Part shown: one piece after another, positions 7,900 to 12,841 of the stretch | Layout of the letters: each line of letters opens with the position of its first letter | Position numbering within the stretch: the first letter of the stretch is position 1 | DNA from: Candidatus Omnitrophota bacterium | Lineage (GTDB): Bacteria > Omnitrophota > Omnitrophia > Omnitrophales > Danuiimicrobiaceae | Direction of reading: 5' to 3' | Length of the DNA: 12,868 bases | Assembly (NCBI GenBank): GCA_016206945.1 | Contig: JACQQP010000013.1 | Coordinates: forward strand, 1-12,868 | Position numbers and translations under genes: made by a program | Notes under the pieces: generated by a model | What the model was told of the DNA's origin: nothing | Databases searched by the model: none | The model's input: only the letters and a program-made list of their open reading frames with translations

Positions 7900-8031
7900 A
7901 TGATCCCAATCACCTGCTTTTCTCGCGTTTCATTCAGGTGGTTGAACTTTGAAACGCGAGAATTTCTTTCAGAAATCAAAGAGCGCACCTTCATAATTAA
8001 GTGCGCTCTAGTAAAGCAGGTGATGGGATGA
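7900..8031 (+). CDS. Possible 43-aa frame in unit 1
   Basis: Starts at ATGATC in the first junction motif (MIPITCFSRV...) with GGTGAT 3 nt upstream, and ends ...KQVMG with TGA overlapping the next ATG by 4 nt (ATGA). No family recognised. Because the frame passes through palindromes, it may be a by-product of the repeat; its uninterrupted length and exact coupling to the next frame are the only arguments for coding. Confidence 0.3.
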   Translation: MIPITCFSRVSFRWLNFETREFLSEIKERTFIIKCALVKQVMG

Positions 8032-8033
8032 TC
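7906..8033 (+). ncRNA. Structured unit 1 of the exbB-exbD spacer
   Basis: A closing stem CCAATCACCTGCTTT (7906-7920) with AAAGCAGGTGATGG (8013-8026, one bulged A) encloses three hairpins: an 11-bp stem (7921-7931 with 7951-7961), ATTTCT/AGAAAT (7962-7967 with 7971-7976), and AGAGCGCAC/GTGCGCTCT (7980-7988 with 8001-8009). As RNA it would fold as a cloverleaf-like four-way junction. Whether it is a stable RNA, a leader element or a DNA repeat is not decidable from one sequence. Confidence 0.55.
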
Positions 8034-8165
8034 CCATCACCTCCACGTACGCTGCCTTCTCTTAACATGGGCAGCGTATTTTCGAAGAAAATGCAAGAGC
8101 ACGCTTCACTGGGAGTACAAGATTGCATCTTAAAGCGTGCTCCTGCCGCGGAGGTGATGGGATGA
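8028..8165 (+). CDS. Possible 45-aa frame in unit 2, overlapping exbD start
   Basis: Starts at ATGATC in the second junction motif (MIPSPPRTL...) with AGGTGAT upstream, and ends ...AAEVMG, its TGA overlapping the exbD ATG (8162) by 4 nt. It shares MIP at the start, a C-x-L-x-K-like stretch and VMG at the end with the preceding frame; the two ends follow from the repeated motif. No family recognised. If translated, its termination would couple to exbD initiation. Confidence 0.32.
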   Translation: MIPSPPRTLPSLNMGSVFSKKMQEHASLGVQDCILKRAPAAEVMG

Positions 8166-8167
8166 TC
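8034..8167 (+). ncRNA. Structured unit 2 of the exbB-exbD spacer
   Basis: Same layout as unit 1 with different stems: closing stem CCATCACCTCC/GGAGGTGATGG (8034-8044 with 8150-8160); TACGCTGCC/GGCAGCGTA (8048-8056 with 8070-8078); ATTTTC/GAAAAT (8078-8083 with 8087-8092); GAGCACGCTT/AAGCGTGCTC (8097-8106 with 8133-8142), whose loop holds AAGAT/ATCTT (8119-8131). Pairing kept despite changed sequence, compared with unit 1, argues for a structural constraint. Confidence 0.55.
8150..8164 (+). promoter_or_regulatory. exbD ribosome site, complementary to upstream anti-SD-like sequence
   Basis: GGAGGTGAT followed by GGG and ATG is a near-ideal Shine-Dalgarno. The same 11 bases are the right arm of the unit 2 closing stem, and the left arm (8034-8044) contains ATCACCTCC, as in the 3' tail of bacterial 16S rRNA. 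In folded mRNA the exbD ribosome site would be sequestered. Confidence 0.6.
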
Positions 8168-8578
8168 TTCCGGCTCAAATCCAAAGCGCCTCATGTGATG
8201 GAGACCATTGCGTTCGCAGACATCGTGATTAACCTCTTTGTCTTTTTCTTTATTACGTTCGGCCTCTTTGCCACGTTCGATGCTGCCAAAAGAGGAACTC
8301 TTCCGATCGAACTTCCAAAAGTGCAATATCCGGCGAAGGATGCACCCGAGAATCATTTGATCGTCATGATTGACCGTAAGGGTTTGCTTTATCTCGGGCC
8401 TCACAGGATCCCACTTTCTAAACTCAAGGCGACGCTCAACCACGAACTTTCCTTGAGGAAGGAAAAGAACGTGGTCATCCGGGCCCACCGCACCATTTCT
8501 CTTGACCGGTTTGTATCAGTCCTGGACGTTGTGCGCACCACAAAAGCCAAAGCAGTTTCGATCGAAACTGAATTATAG
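8162..8578 (+). CDS. exbD: ExbD/TolR-family proton channel protein
   Basis: A 138-aa single-span inner-membrane protein, partner of the upstream ExbB in a proton-driven motor. One transmembrane helix (about 17-38, FADIVINLFVFFFITFGLF) carries Asp20, the position of the essential protonatable aspartate of the family. Residues about 50-138 form the periplasmic domain (NHLIVMIDRKGLLYLGPHRI ... VVIRAHRTISLDRFVSVLDVV). The frame extends upstream to an ATG at 8123, but ATG 8162 is preceded by GGAGGTGAT at ideal spacing and gives the normal short cytoplasmic N-terminus. It is separated from exbB by the structured spacer. Convergent with the CDF gene across 35 nt that show no terminator. Confidence 0.88.
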   Translation: MIFRLKSKAPHVMETIAFADIVINLFVFFFITFGLFATFDAAKRGTLPIELPKVQYPAKDAPENHLIVMIDRKGLLYLGPHRIPLSKLKATLNHELSLRKEKNVVIRAHRTISLDRFVSVLDVVRTTKAKAVSIETEL

Positions 8579-8613
8579 ACTTCATCTAACCTTTAATTGT
8601 CATCCCCTGATTT

Positions 8614-9513
8614 TTACTCTCCGCCTTCCGGATCGAAATGAACCGTTACATCAGCGCCCGGAAAGCGTCCCCGAATCCGCTTGATGAGCGCCTCGGTCAG
8701 CTCGTGAGCGCGCGCAAACTTCTCTTCTCCCCTAATCTCGAAGTGAAAATCGATAAATCTCTGATGCCCAATTTTTCTGGTCCTTAAATTATGAAAGCCG
8801 ACAATCCTCGGATCAAATGTGAGAATGATTCGTTCCAATTCTTTTTGCTCCCCAGTAGGAAAGGCCCGATCGAGCAGCTCATCGACCGACCTTCTAAAAA
8901 CGCCGATGGATTGGTATAAAATATAAACAGCGATCACCGAAGCGATCGCAAGATCCCAAACGCTCTCGCCCGTAAAACGGACGGCAATTAAAGCCGCGAT
9001 CACGCCTACATTGGTGATGAAATCCGTTTTAAAATGGAGCGCCTCCGTTCCCACAATAATGGAATCCGTTTCGCGCAAGACGCGCTTGAGCTTGAGTACC
9101 AGAAAAAAAGTCAAGAACATGGATACTATCATAACGCCAATGGCCACAGGCACGCGGGTCAATTCAACTCCGCGGATGAGACGGCGGAGCGCCTCCGCCA
9201 CAAGGTAGATGCCGCTCGCTGATATGATCATGCTTTGAAAGAGACCGGCAAGACTTTCGATCTTGCCATGTCCGTATAAGTGCTCACGGTCAGCAGGCTT
9301 ATCCGCTTCTTTGACCGCAATCCAATTGACTGAAGAAACAAGCACATCCATGAGCGAGTCAACGGCGGAAGCAACAAGTCCCAAGGACCGAGTCATGAAC
9401 CCTACGGATAGCTTAAACAGGGTGAGAAAAAACGCGGTAGCGATGGCCCATTGAATCGCTTGAAGTTTCTTCTGGGTTTGGATCTGATCAGGTTCGTGAG
9501 CCATCGCTTGCAT
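8614..9513 (-). CDS. Cation diffusion facilitator (CDF) metal transporter, FieF/YiiP-like
   Basis: A 299-aa inner-membrane proton/metal antiporter expected to export a divalent cation such as Zn2+, Fe2+ or Mn2+. The transport site is D52 and D56 in SAVDSLMDVL and H160 and D164 in EALHFKTDF, the Asp-Asp-His-Asp arrangement of YiiP/FieF rather than the His-Asp-His-Asp of dedicated zinc transporters. His78 and His82 (HLYGHGKIESL) match the second-site loop. Six helices end near 205; the cytoplasmic C-terminal domain (about 215-299) ends with the conserved VHFDPE. The ATG overlaps the tatC stop by one base (TGATG), so it is translationally coupled to tatC; ATG 9504 (MAHEPD) is an alternative. Metal choice cannot be settled from sequence. 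Confidence 0.9.
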   Translation of the reverse strand: MQAMAHEPDQIQTQKKLQAIQWAIATAFFLTLFKLSVGFMTRSLGLVASAVDSLMDVLVSSVNWIAVKEADKPADREHLYGHGKIESLAGLFQSMIISASGIYLVAEALRRLIRGVELTRVPVAIGVMIVSMFLTFFLVLKLKRVLRETDSIIVGTEALHFKTDFITNVGVIAALIAVRFTGESVWDLAIASVIAVYILYQSIGVFRRSVDELLDRAFPTGEQKELERIILTFDPRIVGFHNLRTRKIGHQRFIDFHFEIRGEEKFARAHELTEALIKRIRGRFPGADVTVHFDPEGGE

Positions 9514-10250
9514 CAGATCGCGGACAAAGGTTGATCGCCCTGGAGATGTTTTTCCATTCTTCTTCCAATCAAAATGGAAAGCTCAAACAGGAGCCAAAGC
9601 GGCAAGGCAAACAAACACTGAGTGACCATGTCTGCCGTAGGCGTCAAAATGGCAGCTACAACAAAGAGGATGACGACCACCACTTTCCTCTGGCCAACTA
9701 AAAACTGAGTTCGCAACACTTTAAGCCATATCAGCCCAATTAAAACAACAGGAACATCAAACATCACGCCAAACGCAACGAGAAACGAAAGAAAAAAAGA
9801 GAGGTAAGAACCTAATGAAATGAGCGGCGTCAACATCGAAGAACGGAAATCGAGAAAAAATCTCAAGGCGATCGGGACCACAACCCAATAAGCGAATAAA
9901 GCGCCGAAGAAAAACAAGATGGTGGAGGCGCCTGTGAGCGCAGCAACGATCCGTCTTTCACTTGGATAAAGGCCCGGTGAGACAAACTGCCAAAGTTGGG
10001 TGAACACCACAGGGAGAGCAAAGATAACGCCGCTCACCGCTGAGATTTTAATCTTGGCCAAGAATGCTTCGAAAGGCGAGAAAAAATAAAGGCCATTCAC
10101 GCGATCCAGAACCGGTGCTGTCGCGAGCGCTATGAGCAAATCTGAAACTAAGAAACTGATTACGCCCAGGAGCAAAATGGAAAGACCAACAATAAACAGT
10201 CTTTTTCTTAATTCTTCCAAGTGATCTACGAGGCTAAATGTTTCTTCCAT
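9513..10250 (-). CDS. tatC: Sec-independent (twin-arginine) translocase subunit TatC
   Basis: A 245-aa six-helix inner-membrane protein that recognises twin-arginine signal peptides and, with TatA, exports folded proteins. Family signatures are all visible: HLEELRKRL at the N-terminus (residues 10-18), FFSPFEAFLAKIK, PVVFTQLWQFVSPGLYPSE, and ILTPTADMVTQ followed by LPLWLLFELSI. The acidic residue of helix 4, Glu170 in E. coli, is Asp165 here (GVMFDVPV). The start lies 18 nt after the tRNA-Arg gene with only a weak GAG upstream, so the mRNA 5' end may be made by tRNA 3' processing. It overlaps the CDF gene downstream by one base. tatA lies 0.7 kb upstream on the same strand, separated by a microprotein gene, repeats and the tRNA. 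Confidence 0.95.
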   Translation of the reverse strand: MEETFSLVDHLEELRKRLFIVGLSILLLGVISFLVSDLLIALATAPVLDRVNGLYFFSPFEAFLAKIKISAVSGVIFALPVVFTQLWQFVSPGLYPSERRIVAALTGASTILFFFGALFAYWVVVPIALRFFLDFRSSMLTPLISLGSYLSFFLSFLVAFGVMFDVPVVLIGLIWLKVLRTQFLVGQRKVVVVILFVVAAILTPTADMVTQCLFALPLWLLFELSILIGRRMEKHLQGDQPLSAI

Positions 10251-10268
10251 AAACGCTCATCGTTAAAC

Positions 10269-10342
10269 TGCGCCCGGGCCGATTCGAACGGCCGACCCTC
10301 TGCTTAGAAGGCAGATGCTCTATCCGACTGAGCTACGGGCGC
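10269..10342 (-). tRNA. tRNA-Arg (anticodon TCT)
   Basis: The minus strand folds as a full cloverleaf: acceptor GCGCCCG/CGGGCGC, D-stem GCTC/GAGC, anticodon stem TCTGC/GCAGA with loop CTTCTAA (TCT, reading AGA), and T-arm GGCCG-TTCGAAT-CGGCC. Discriminator base is A; CCA is not encoded (GTT follows), unlike tRNA-His in this window. Three degenerate units sharing its acceptor stem lie upstream, and tatC starts 18 nt downstream. Confidence 0.97.
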
Positions 10343-10389
10343 AAAACTACATTACATTAGTGCCAAAACGATTATTTATTAAAAGTTTT

Positions 10390-10513
10390 GCGCCAGTCCC
10401 GACGCTTTTTGTCGGGATGGGTGCGTTAATCACAACCACTGCTCTACACCCTCGGCCTTCGGCCGTCGGGTGCTGCTCCGCTTCGCTCCGCCGTCCGACT
10501 GAGCTACGGGCGC
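10390..10513 (-). pseudogene. Degenerate tRNA-Arg-like cloverleaf (unit A)
   Basis: Read on the minus strand it begins exactly like the tRNA-Arg gene (GCGCCCGTAGCTCAGTCGGA), then a 47-nt insert, then TAGAGCA completing the D-arm. What follows no longer matches the tRNA by sequence but keeps its form: a 6-bp stem with 6-nt loop where the anticodon arm would be (GTGGTT/AAC-G-CAC), a 7-bp stem with 7-nt loop (TCCCGAC, AAAAAGC, GTCGGGA) in place of the T-arm, and CTGGCGC pairing with GCGCCCG save one mismatch. The T-loop lacks TTCGA, so it is not a functional tRNA. Confidence 0.65.
10447..10493. repeat. 47-nt hairpin insert in the D-loop of unit A
   Basis: Inserted between CTCTA and TCCGAC, which are adjacent in the intact tRNA-Arg gene. 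On plus it holds a CACCC/GGGTG stem around CGGCC/GGCCG with a 3-nt loop, then GTGCTGCTCCG (10470-10480) and a CCGCTTCGCTCCGCCG tail. The core GTGCTGCTYCG also occurs in the tRNA-His units. Confidence 0.75.
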
Positions 10514-10550
10514 AAACAACCTTAATATTTCTTTTAATTAATCGAGGTTT

Positions 10551-10600
10551 GCGCCAGTGCCGACTTCCCATATTAATTCATTAAAGTTCGGCGCGGGCGC
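10551..10600 (-). repeat. tRNA-acceptor-like minihelix, unit B
   Basis: On minus: GCGCCCG ... CTGGCGC (same ends as unit A) enclosing GCCGA-A-CTT/AAG-TCGGC with a 17-nt A/T-rich loop. The acceptor half is identical to unit A; the interior differs. Confidence 0.65.
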
Positions 10601-10613
10601 ATTAAGTAAATGT

Positions 10614-10662
10614 AACACCCTGCGCTTCGCTTCGGGTGCTGCTCGGACAATACTGATGTCCT
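10614..10662. repeat. Two-hairpin insert between units B and C
   Basis: On plus: a CACCC/GGGTG stem around GCG-CTT-CGC, then GTGCTGCTCGG (10636-10646), then GGACA-ATACTGA-TGTCC. Its order (hairpin, GTGCTGCT core, hairpin) is that of the inserts at 5215, 5301 and 10447. Confidence 0.7.
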
Positions 10663-10672
10663 CGCCGAATTC

Positions 10673-10707
10673 GCGCCAGTCCCGACGCTTTTTGTCGGGG
10701 CGGGCGC
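10673..10707 (-). repeat. tRNA-acceptor-like minihelix, unit C
   Basis: A 35-nt unit on minus: GCGCCCG, C, CCCGAC, loop AAAAAGC, GTCGGG, A, CTGGCGC. Its stem and loop copy the T-arm-like part of unit A (10390-10424) almost exactly. The size and form are those of a tRNA acceptor/T-arm minihelix. Confidence 0.7.
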
Positions 10708-10716
10708 GATCGATGA

Positions 10717-10815
10717 TTAACTCTTTCTCTTCAGGATTTTACTGAAAGAAAAGATGGTCAGCCAAATAATAATAGCCCAACTCAGCACCATAAAAATCCA
10801 GCCGCTTAATCGCAT
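10717..10815 (-). CDS. 32-aa single-pass membrane microprotein
   Basis: ATG at 10815 is preceded by AGAGG at 6-7 nt, one of the best ribosome sites in the window, and the frame closes with TAA at 10717. The product has a short basic N-terminus (MRLSGW), one hydrophobic helix (about 6-25, IFMVLSWAIIIWLTIF) and a basic tail (SKILKRKS), so it should insert in the inner membrane. I do not recognise a named family. It lies between tatA and the tRNA-Arg/tatC pair on the same strand, but a role in Tat export is only a guess from position. Confidence 0.6.
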   Translation of the reverse strand: MRLSGWIFMVLSWAIIIWLTIFSFSKILKRKS

Positions 10816-10835
10816 CTATATCCTCTTTACTCCTT

Positions 10836-10927
10836 CACTCCCACCCTCTCTCCCTAGAGGGGGAGAGGATTCCGCCAAACACCGCGGCGGATCCGCCACG
10901 AACTTTGGCGGAAAAGGTAAGGGGGTG
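10836..10927. repeat. Dispersed palindrome, copy 3
   Basis: The outer arms are degenerate (CACTCCCACC at 10836 with GGTAAGGGGGTG at 10916-10927). The inner CTCTCTCCC/GGGGAGAG stem and the TCCGCC/GGCGGA hairpin (10892-10897 with 10907-10912) match copy 1. It also contains the perfect palindrome GGCGGATCCGCC (10886-10897). It lies between the tatA stop and the microprotein start, 20 nt upstream of the latter. Confidence 0.75.
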
Positions 10928-10945
10928 CAACTTATAGAACCACTT

Positions 10946-11119
10946 CTAGTTCTTTTTCTTTCGCTCTTCGTCGGAATCCGTTTTTCCCTGAATCGCTTTC
11001 CGAAATTCCTTAATGCCTTCGCCCAAAGCTCTTCCGAATTCGGGAAGTTTCTTTCCGCCAAACAGGAGAAGAACAACAAGGAAAATGACCAGAAGCTCAA
11101 GAGGTCCTGGCATACTCAT
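10946..11119 (-). CDS. tatA: Sec-independent translocase subunit TatA
   Basis: A 57-aa protein found by hand translation. The sequence has the full TatA plan: a short N-terminus ending PGPLELL, one transmembrane helix (about 7-20, VIFLVVLLLF), the FGGKKLPEFGRALG hinge and amphipathic helix (20-40), and a charged tail (TDSDEERKKKN). It polymerises to form the passage for twin-arginine substrates recruited by TatC. AAGGGG lies 8 nt before the first ATG (11119); a second ATG at 11113 is possible. The tail is short for TatA and far too short for TatB; no tatB is seen, so this may be a two-component TatA/TatC system. tatC lies downstream on the same strand beyond the microprotein and tRNA-Arg. Confidence 0.93.
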   Translation of the reverse strand: MSMPGPLELLVIFLVVLLLFGGKKLPEFGRALGEGIKEFRKAIQGKTDSDEERKKKN

Positions 11120-11141
11120 GGGTTTTACCCCTTTCTGATGG

Positions 11142-11160
11142 TAAGCCTTTTAAGGGCTTA
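11142..11160 (-). terminator. Hairpin between the NlpC/P60 gene and tatA, no T-run
   Basis: TAAGCC (11142-11147) pairs with GGCTTA (11155-11160). It falls in the 107-nt gap, 23 nt before tatA. Without a following T-run it is a poor intrinsic terminator and may instead be an mRNA processing or stabilising hairpin. Confidence 0.25.
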
Positions 11161-11226
11161 TTCTAACGAATTCAAAGGCAGGATGACAAGCGCTTTAAAG
11201 CAGGATTTCGTCAATGACGCATGGGG

Positions 11227-12663
11227 TCAATTCAACTCATTAATCGAGATGGTTCGGTCAAACAGCGAACCAAGATAGGAATGACCATTTAAAGAAAGGT
11301 CTGAAACGATCACTTGATTAATCCTGTTTTTTTCATCTGAGGTCATGGAAATACGCTCGGCCCAAGTGGAATGAATGATAAAAAAACGGCCGTCCGCTTC
11401 ACCGATGTAAAGCATCATATGGAGCGGCATCTTAAGCAAAGTGATTCCCGGCGTTGCGATTCCCAAAGCAGCTGCCTTTTTATTCCGATCCTCCATCGGA
11501 TTGAAGTGCCCAAGTTGAGTCCCAATAATCGCCTGTTGATCCGAGTCGCGCGGCAGATCCATTCCCATGCTCAAAAACACATCGTGCGTAAAGCCAGAAC
11601 AATCCCGTCCGTTATACATTCCTCCCCAGCCGTAACGCGCCCCAAGCAGCTTAAACGCCTGTCGGATAATATTTCTCTGAGTAAACGGCGGAAACCCGAC
11701 GTGGACGTCGCTATCCCGATGAATGTAGTATTCTTTTAATCGAACCCGTCCATCACCAGCGCGAAGAGGCATTTCTACAACGTAGCCACTCTCCTTCTTA
11801 TTCACCAAGGGTAATACGGTCCCCATCGTCGGCCTCTGATACTCTTGAAAGCAATCCGGATCAAGACAAACGGAAACGCTTTCTCCCGTAATGGCGAGGA
11901 ATCGGTCGGTTTTGACTTTCTCCCGAAGCGCTTGCCTGCCCGCAAAGAGCGCAATGTATTTCGATTTCACCCATCCTCTCACGTAAGGAGCCTGCACATA
12001 ATACCAGCGGCCGTCTTTGGAGGTATGCAAGACGGCAACCGGCGTCCACAGTTTGATCAGCGTAAATTGAAGCTGATCGAATTCGATGTCCCCTTTTTCT
12101 TCGAGCATTTTGGTATCGGTGGGCAATGCTCTTACCGAAGTGGCGCGAGTCGCTACACCCCATTTCATAGAAAGTGGGTTTGGAACCGCTTCCGAGTTCA
12201 CGTTCGGTTCGATTTCATCGCTAAAAAAACGCTTTGGAATATATTTGTCATGGAGATCGAAAAGTTTGCGATTCGAGACGGTCTCATATTCCAACTGAAT
12301 TTGCTTGCGGATCTGCGTGCCATTTGGGAGCACTCCGGGTTCAAAAATATCGATCCGTTCGTGAAGCATCATGTCAATTTCTTTATTGAAGAATTTGAGT
12401 TCTTCCGGTGATTTCAATACCCGGTCAGGATTCGGCAGGCGATGGATCCAATAATCTGCCGAAAGCTGCTCCGGCGTCACGCCCGTGAGCATGAGCGGTC
12501 CGCGCGGCAGCGCAGGCATCGATTCTCCAGGCGCCAGGCCTTCCATGTAACTCATCCGCGAGGCGTCCGTCCCGGAAGCAGGTTTTGACTGAAGCTCCTG
12601 GGCCAAGACGGGAGGCGAAATGAGAACGCCCACTAAATAAAGGAGGACGATTTTCTTGTTCAT
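11227..12663 (-). CDS. NlpC/P60 peptidoglycan endopeptidase with N-terminal stabilising and SH3 domains
   Basis: A 478-aa exported cysteine peptidase expected to cut peptidoglycan stem peptides (gamma-D-Glu to diamino acid bond). It has a signal peptide (MNKKIVLLYLVGVLISPPVLA, about 21 residues), then an N_NLPC_P60-type stabilising region (DYWIHRLPNPDRVLKSPEEL, about 70-135), SH3-like domains (about 165-325, with WYYVQAPYVRGWVKSKYIAL), and the catalytic domain from about 330. The triad is Cys355 in GRDCSGF, His415 in PLHMMLYIG and His431 in IIHSTW. This architecture is the one known from Desulfovibrio-type SH3b/NlpC proteins. The ATG lacks a Shine-Dalgarno; TATAAT lies 8 nt upstream. It precedes tatA by 107 nt on the same strand. 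Confidence 0.92.
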   Translation of the reverse strand: MNKKIVLLYLVGVLISPPVLAQELQSKPASGTDASRMSYMEGLAPGESMPALPRGPLMLTGVTPEQLSADYWIHRLPNPDRVLKSPEELKFFNKEIDMMLHERIDIFEPGVLPNGTQIRKQIQLEYETVSNRKLFDLHDKYIPKRFFSDEIEPNVNSEAVPNPLSMKWGVATRATSVRALPTDTKMLEEKGDIEFDQLQFTLIKLWTPVAVLHTSKDGRWYYVQAPYVRGWVKSKYIALFAGRQALREKVKTDRFLAITGESVSVCLDPDCFQEYQRPTMGTVLPLVNKKESGYVVEMPLRAGDGRVRLKEYYIHRDSDVHVGFPPFTQRNIIRQAFKLLGARYGWGGMYNGRDCSGFTHDVFLSMGMDLPRDSDQQAIIGTQLGHFNPMEDRNKKAAALGIATPGITLLKMPLHMMLYIGEADGRFFIIHSTWAERISMTSDEKNRINQVIVSDLSLNGHSYLGSLFDRTISINELN

Positions 12664-12671
12664 CGGGTGTT

Positions 12672-12677
12672 ATTATA
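12672..12677 (-). promoter_or_regulatory. -10 box TATAAT 8 nt before the NlpC/P60 start
   Basis: A perfect -10 hexamer on the minus strand. With initiation about 7 nt downstream, the message would start at or within a base or two of the ATG, so it would be leaderless. The -35 (TTTAAG, 17-nt spacer) is weak. Confidence 0.4.
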
Positions 12678-12820
12678 TTACGGATCAACCCAAACTTAAA
12701 TTAAGAAAAATTTTCAAAACAGGAGTTTTAAATCAGCAAAATTGAGCGAAATTGGCGGGACTATGAAAAGCAGTGTCTTACAAGAATTCTAGTGCTTCGA
12801 CTCATTTGATTTTGTGTGTT

Positions 12821-12841
12821 CGCTCAGCACTGTGGTGAGCG
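12821..12841. repeat. CGCTCA/TGAGCG hairpin in the right-hand flank
   Basis: CGCTCA (12821-12826) pairs with TGAGCG (12836-12841). GTCGAAG occurs on the minus strand on both sides, and GCCAATTTC twice, so this may be the edge of another repeat cut by the window. No gene is seen in 12678-12868. Confidence 0.3.

Larger units (their letters stand above)
7891..8167 (+). repeat. Three direct copies of GGTGATGGGATGATC bounding two structured units
   Basis: The 15-base motif occurs at 7891, 8019 and 8153 (spacing 128 and 134). The first copy contains the exbB stop, the last contains the ribosome site and start of exbD. The second copy continues as a perfect 11-bp-arm palindrome (8019-8041) and the first does so with one extra A. 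Removing 262 nt from copy 1 to copy 3 would restore a tight stop-to-start junction (TGA, GGG, ATG), so the spacer looks inserted with duplication of the junction. Confidence 0.85.

Noticed and set aside
8123..8161. Upstream ATG extending ExbD by 13 residues
   Set aside because: The extension runs through a hairpin stem; ATG 8162 has a near-perfect ribosome site and fits family length.
7891..8167. CRISPR array or integron attC sites
   Set aside because: Only three short repeats with 113-119-nt intervals that are themselves palindromic; no cas genes. The ends do not carry the attC RYYYAAC/GTTRRRY core pair and no integrase is present.
10390..10513. Second functional tRNA-Arg
   Set aside because: No TTCGA T-loop, no clear anticodon loop of 7, acceptor mismatch and a 47-nt D-loop insert.
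10946..11119. TatB instead of TatA
   Set aside because: The FG hinge, LPEFGRALG motif and 57-aa length fit TatA; TatB has a Glu-Pro at the helix start and a much longer tail.
10754..11278. 174-aa open frame on plus
   Set aside because: Antisense to tatA and the microprotein, and includes palindrome copy 3; the minus strand explains the region better.
11845..12411. 188-aa open frame on plus
   Set aside because: Antisense to the NlpC/P60 gene; composition typical of a shadow frame.
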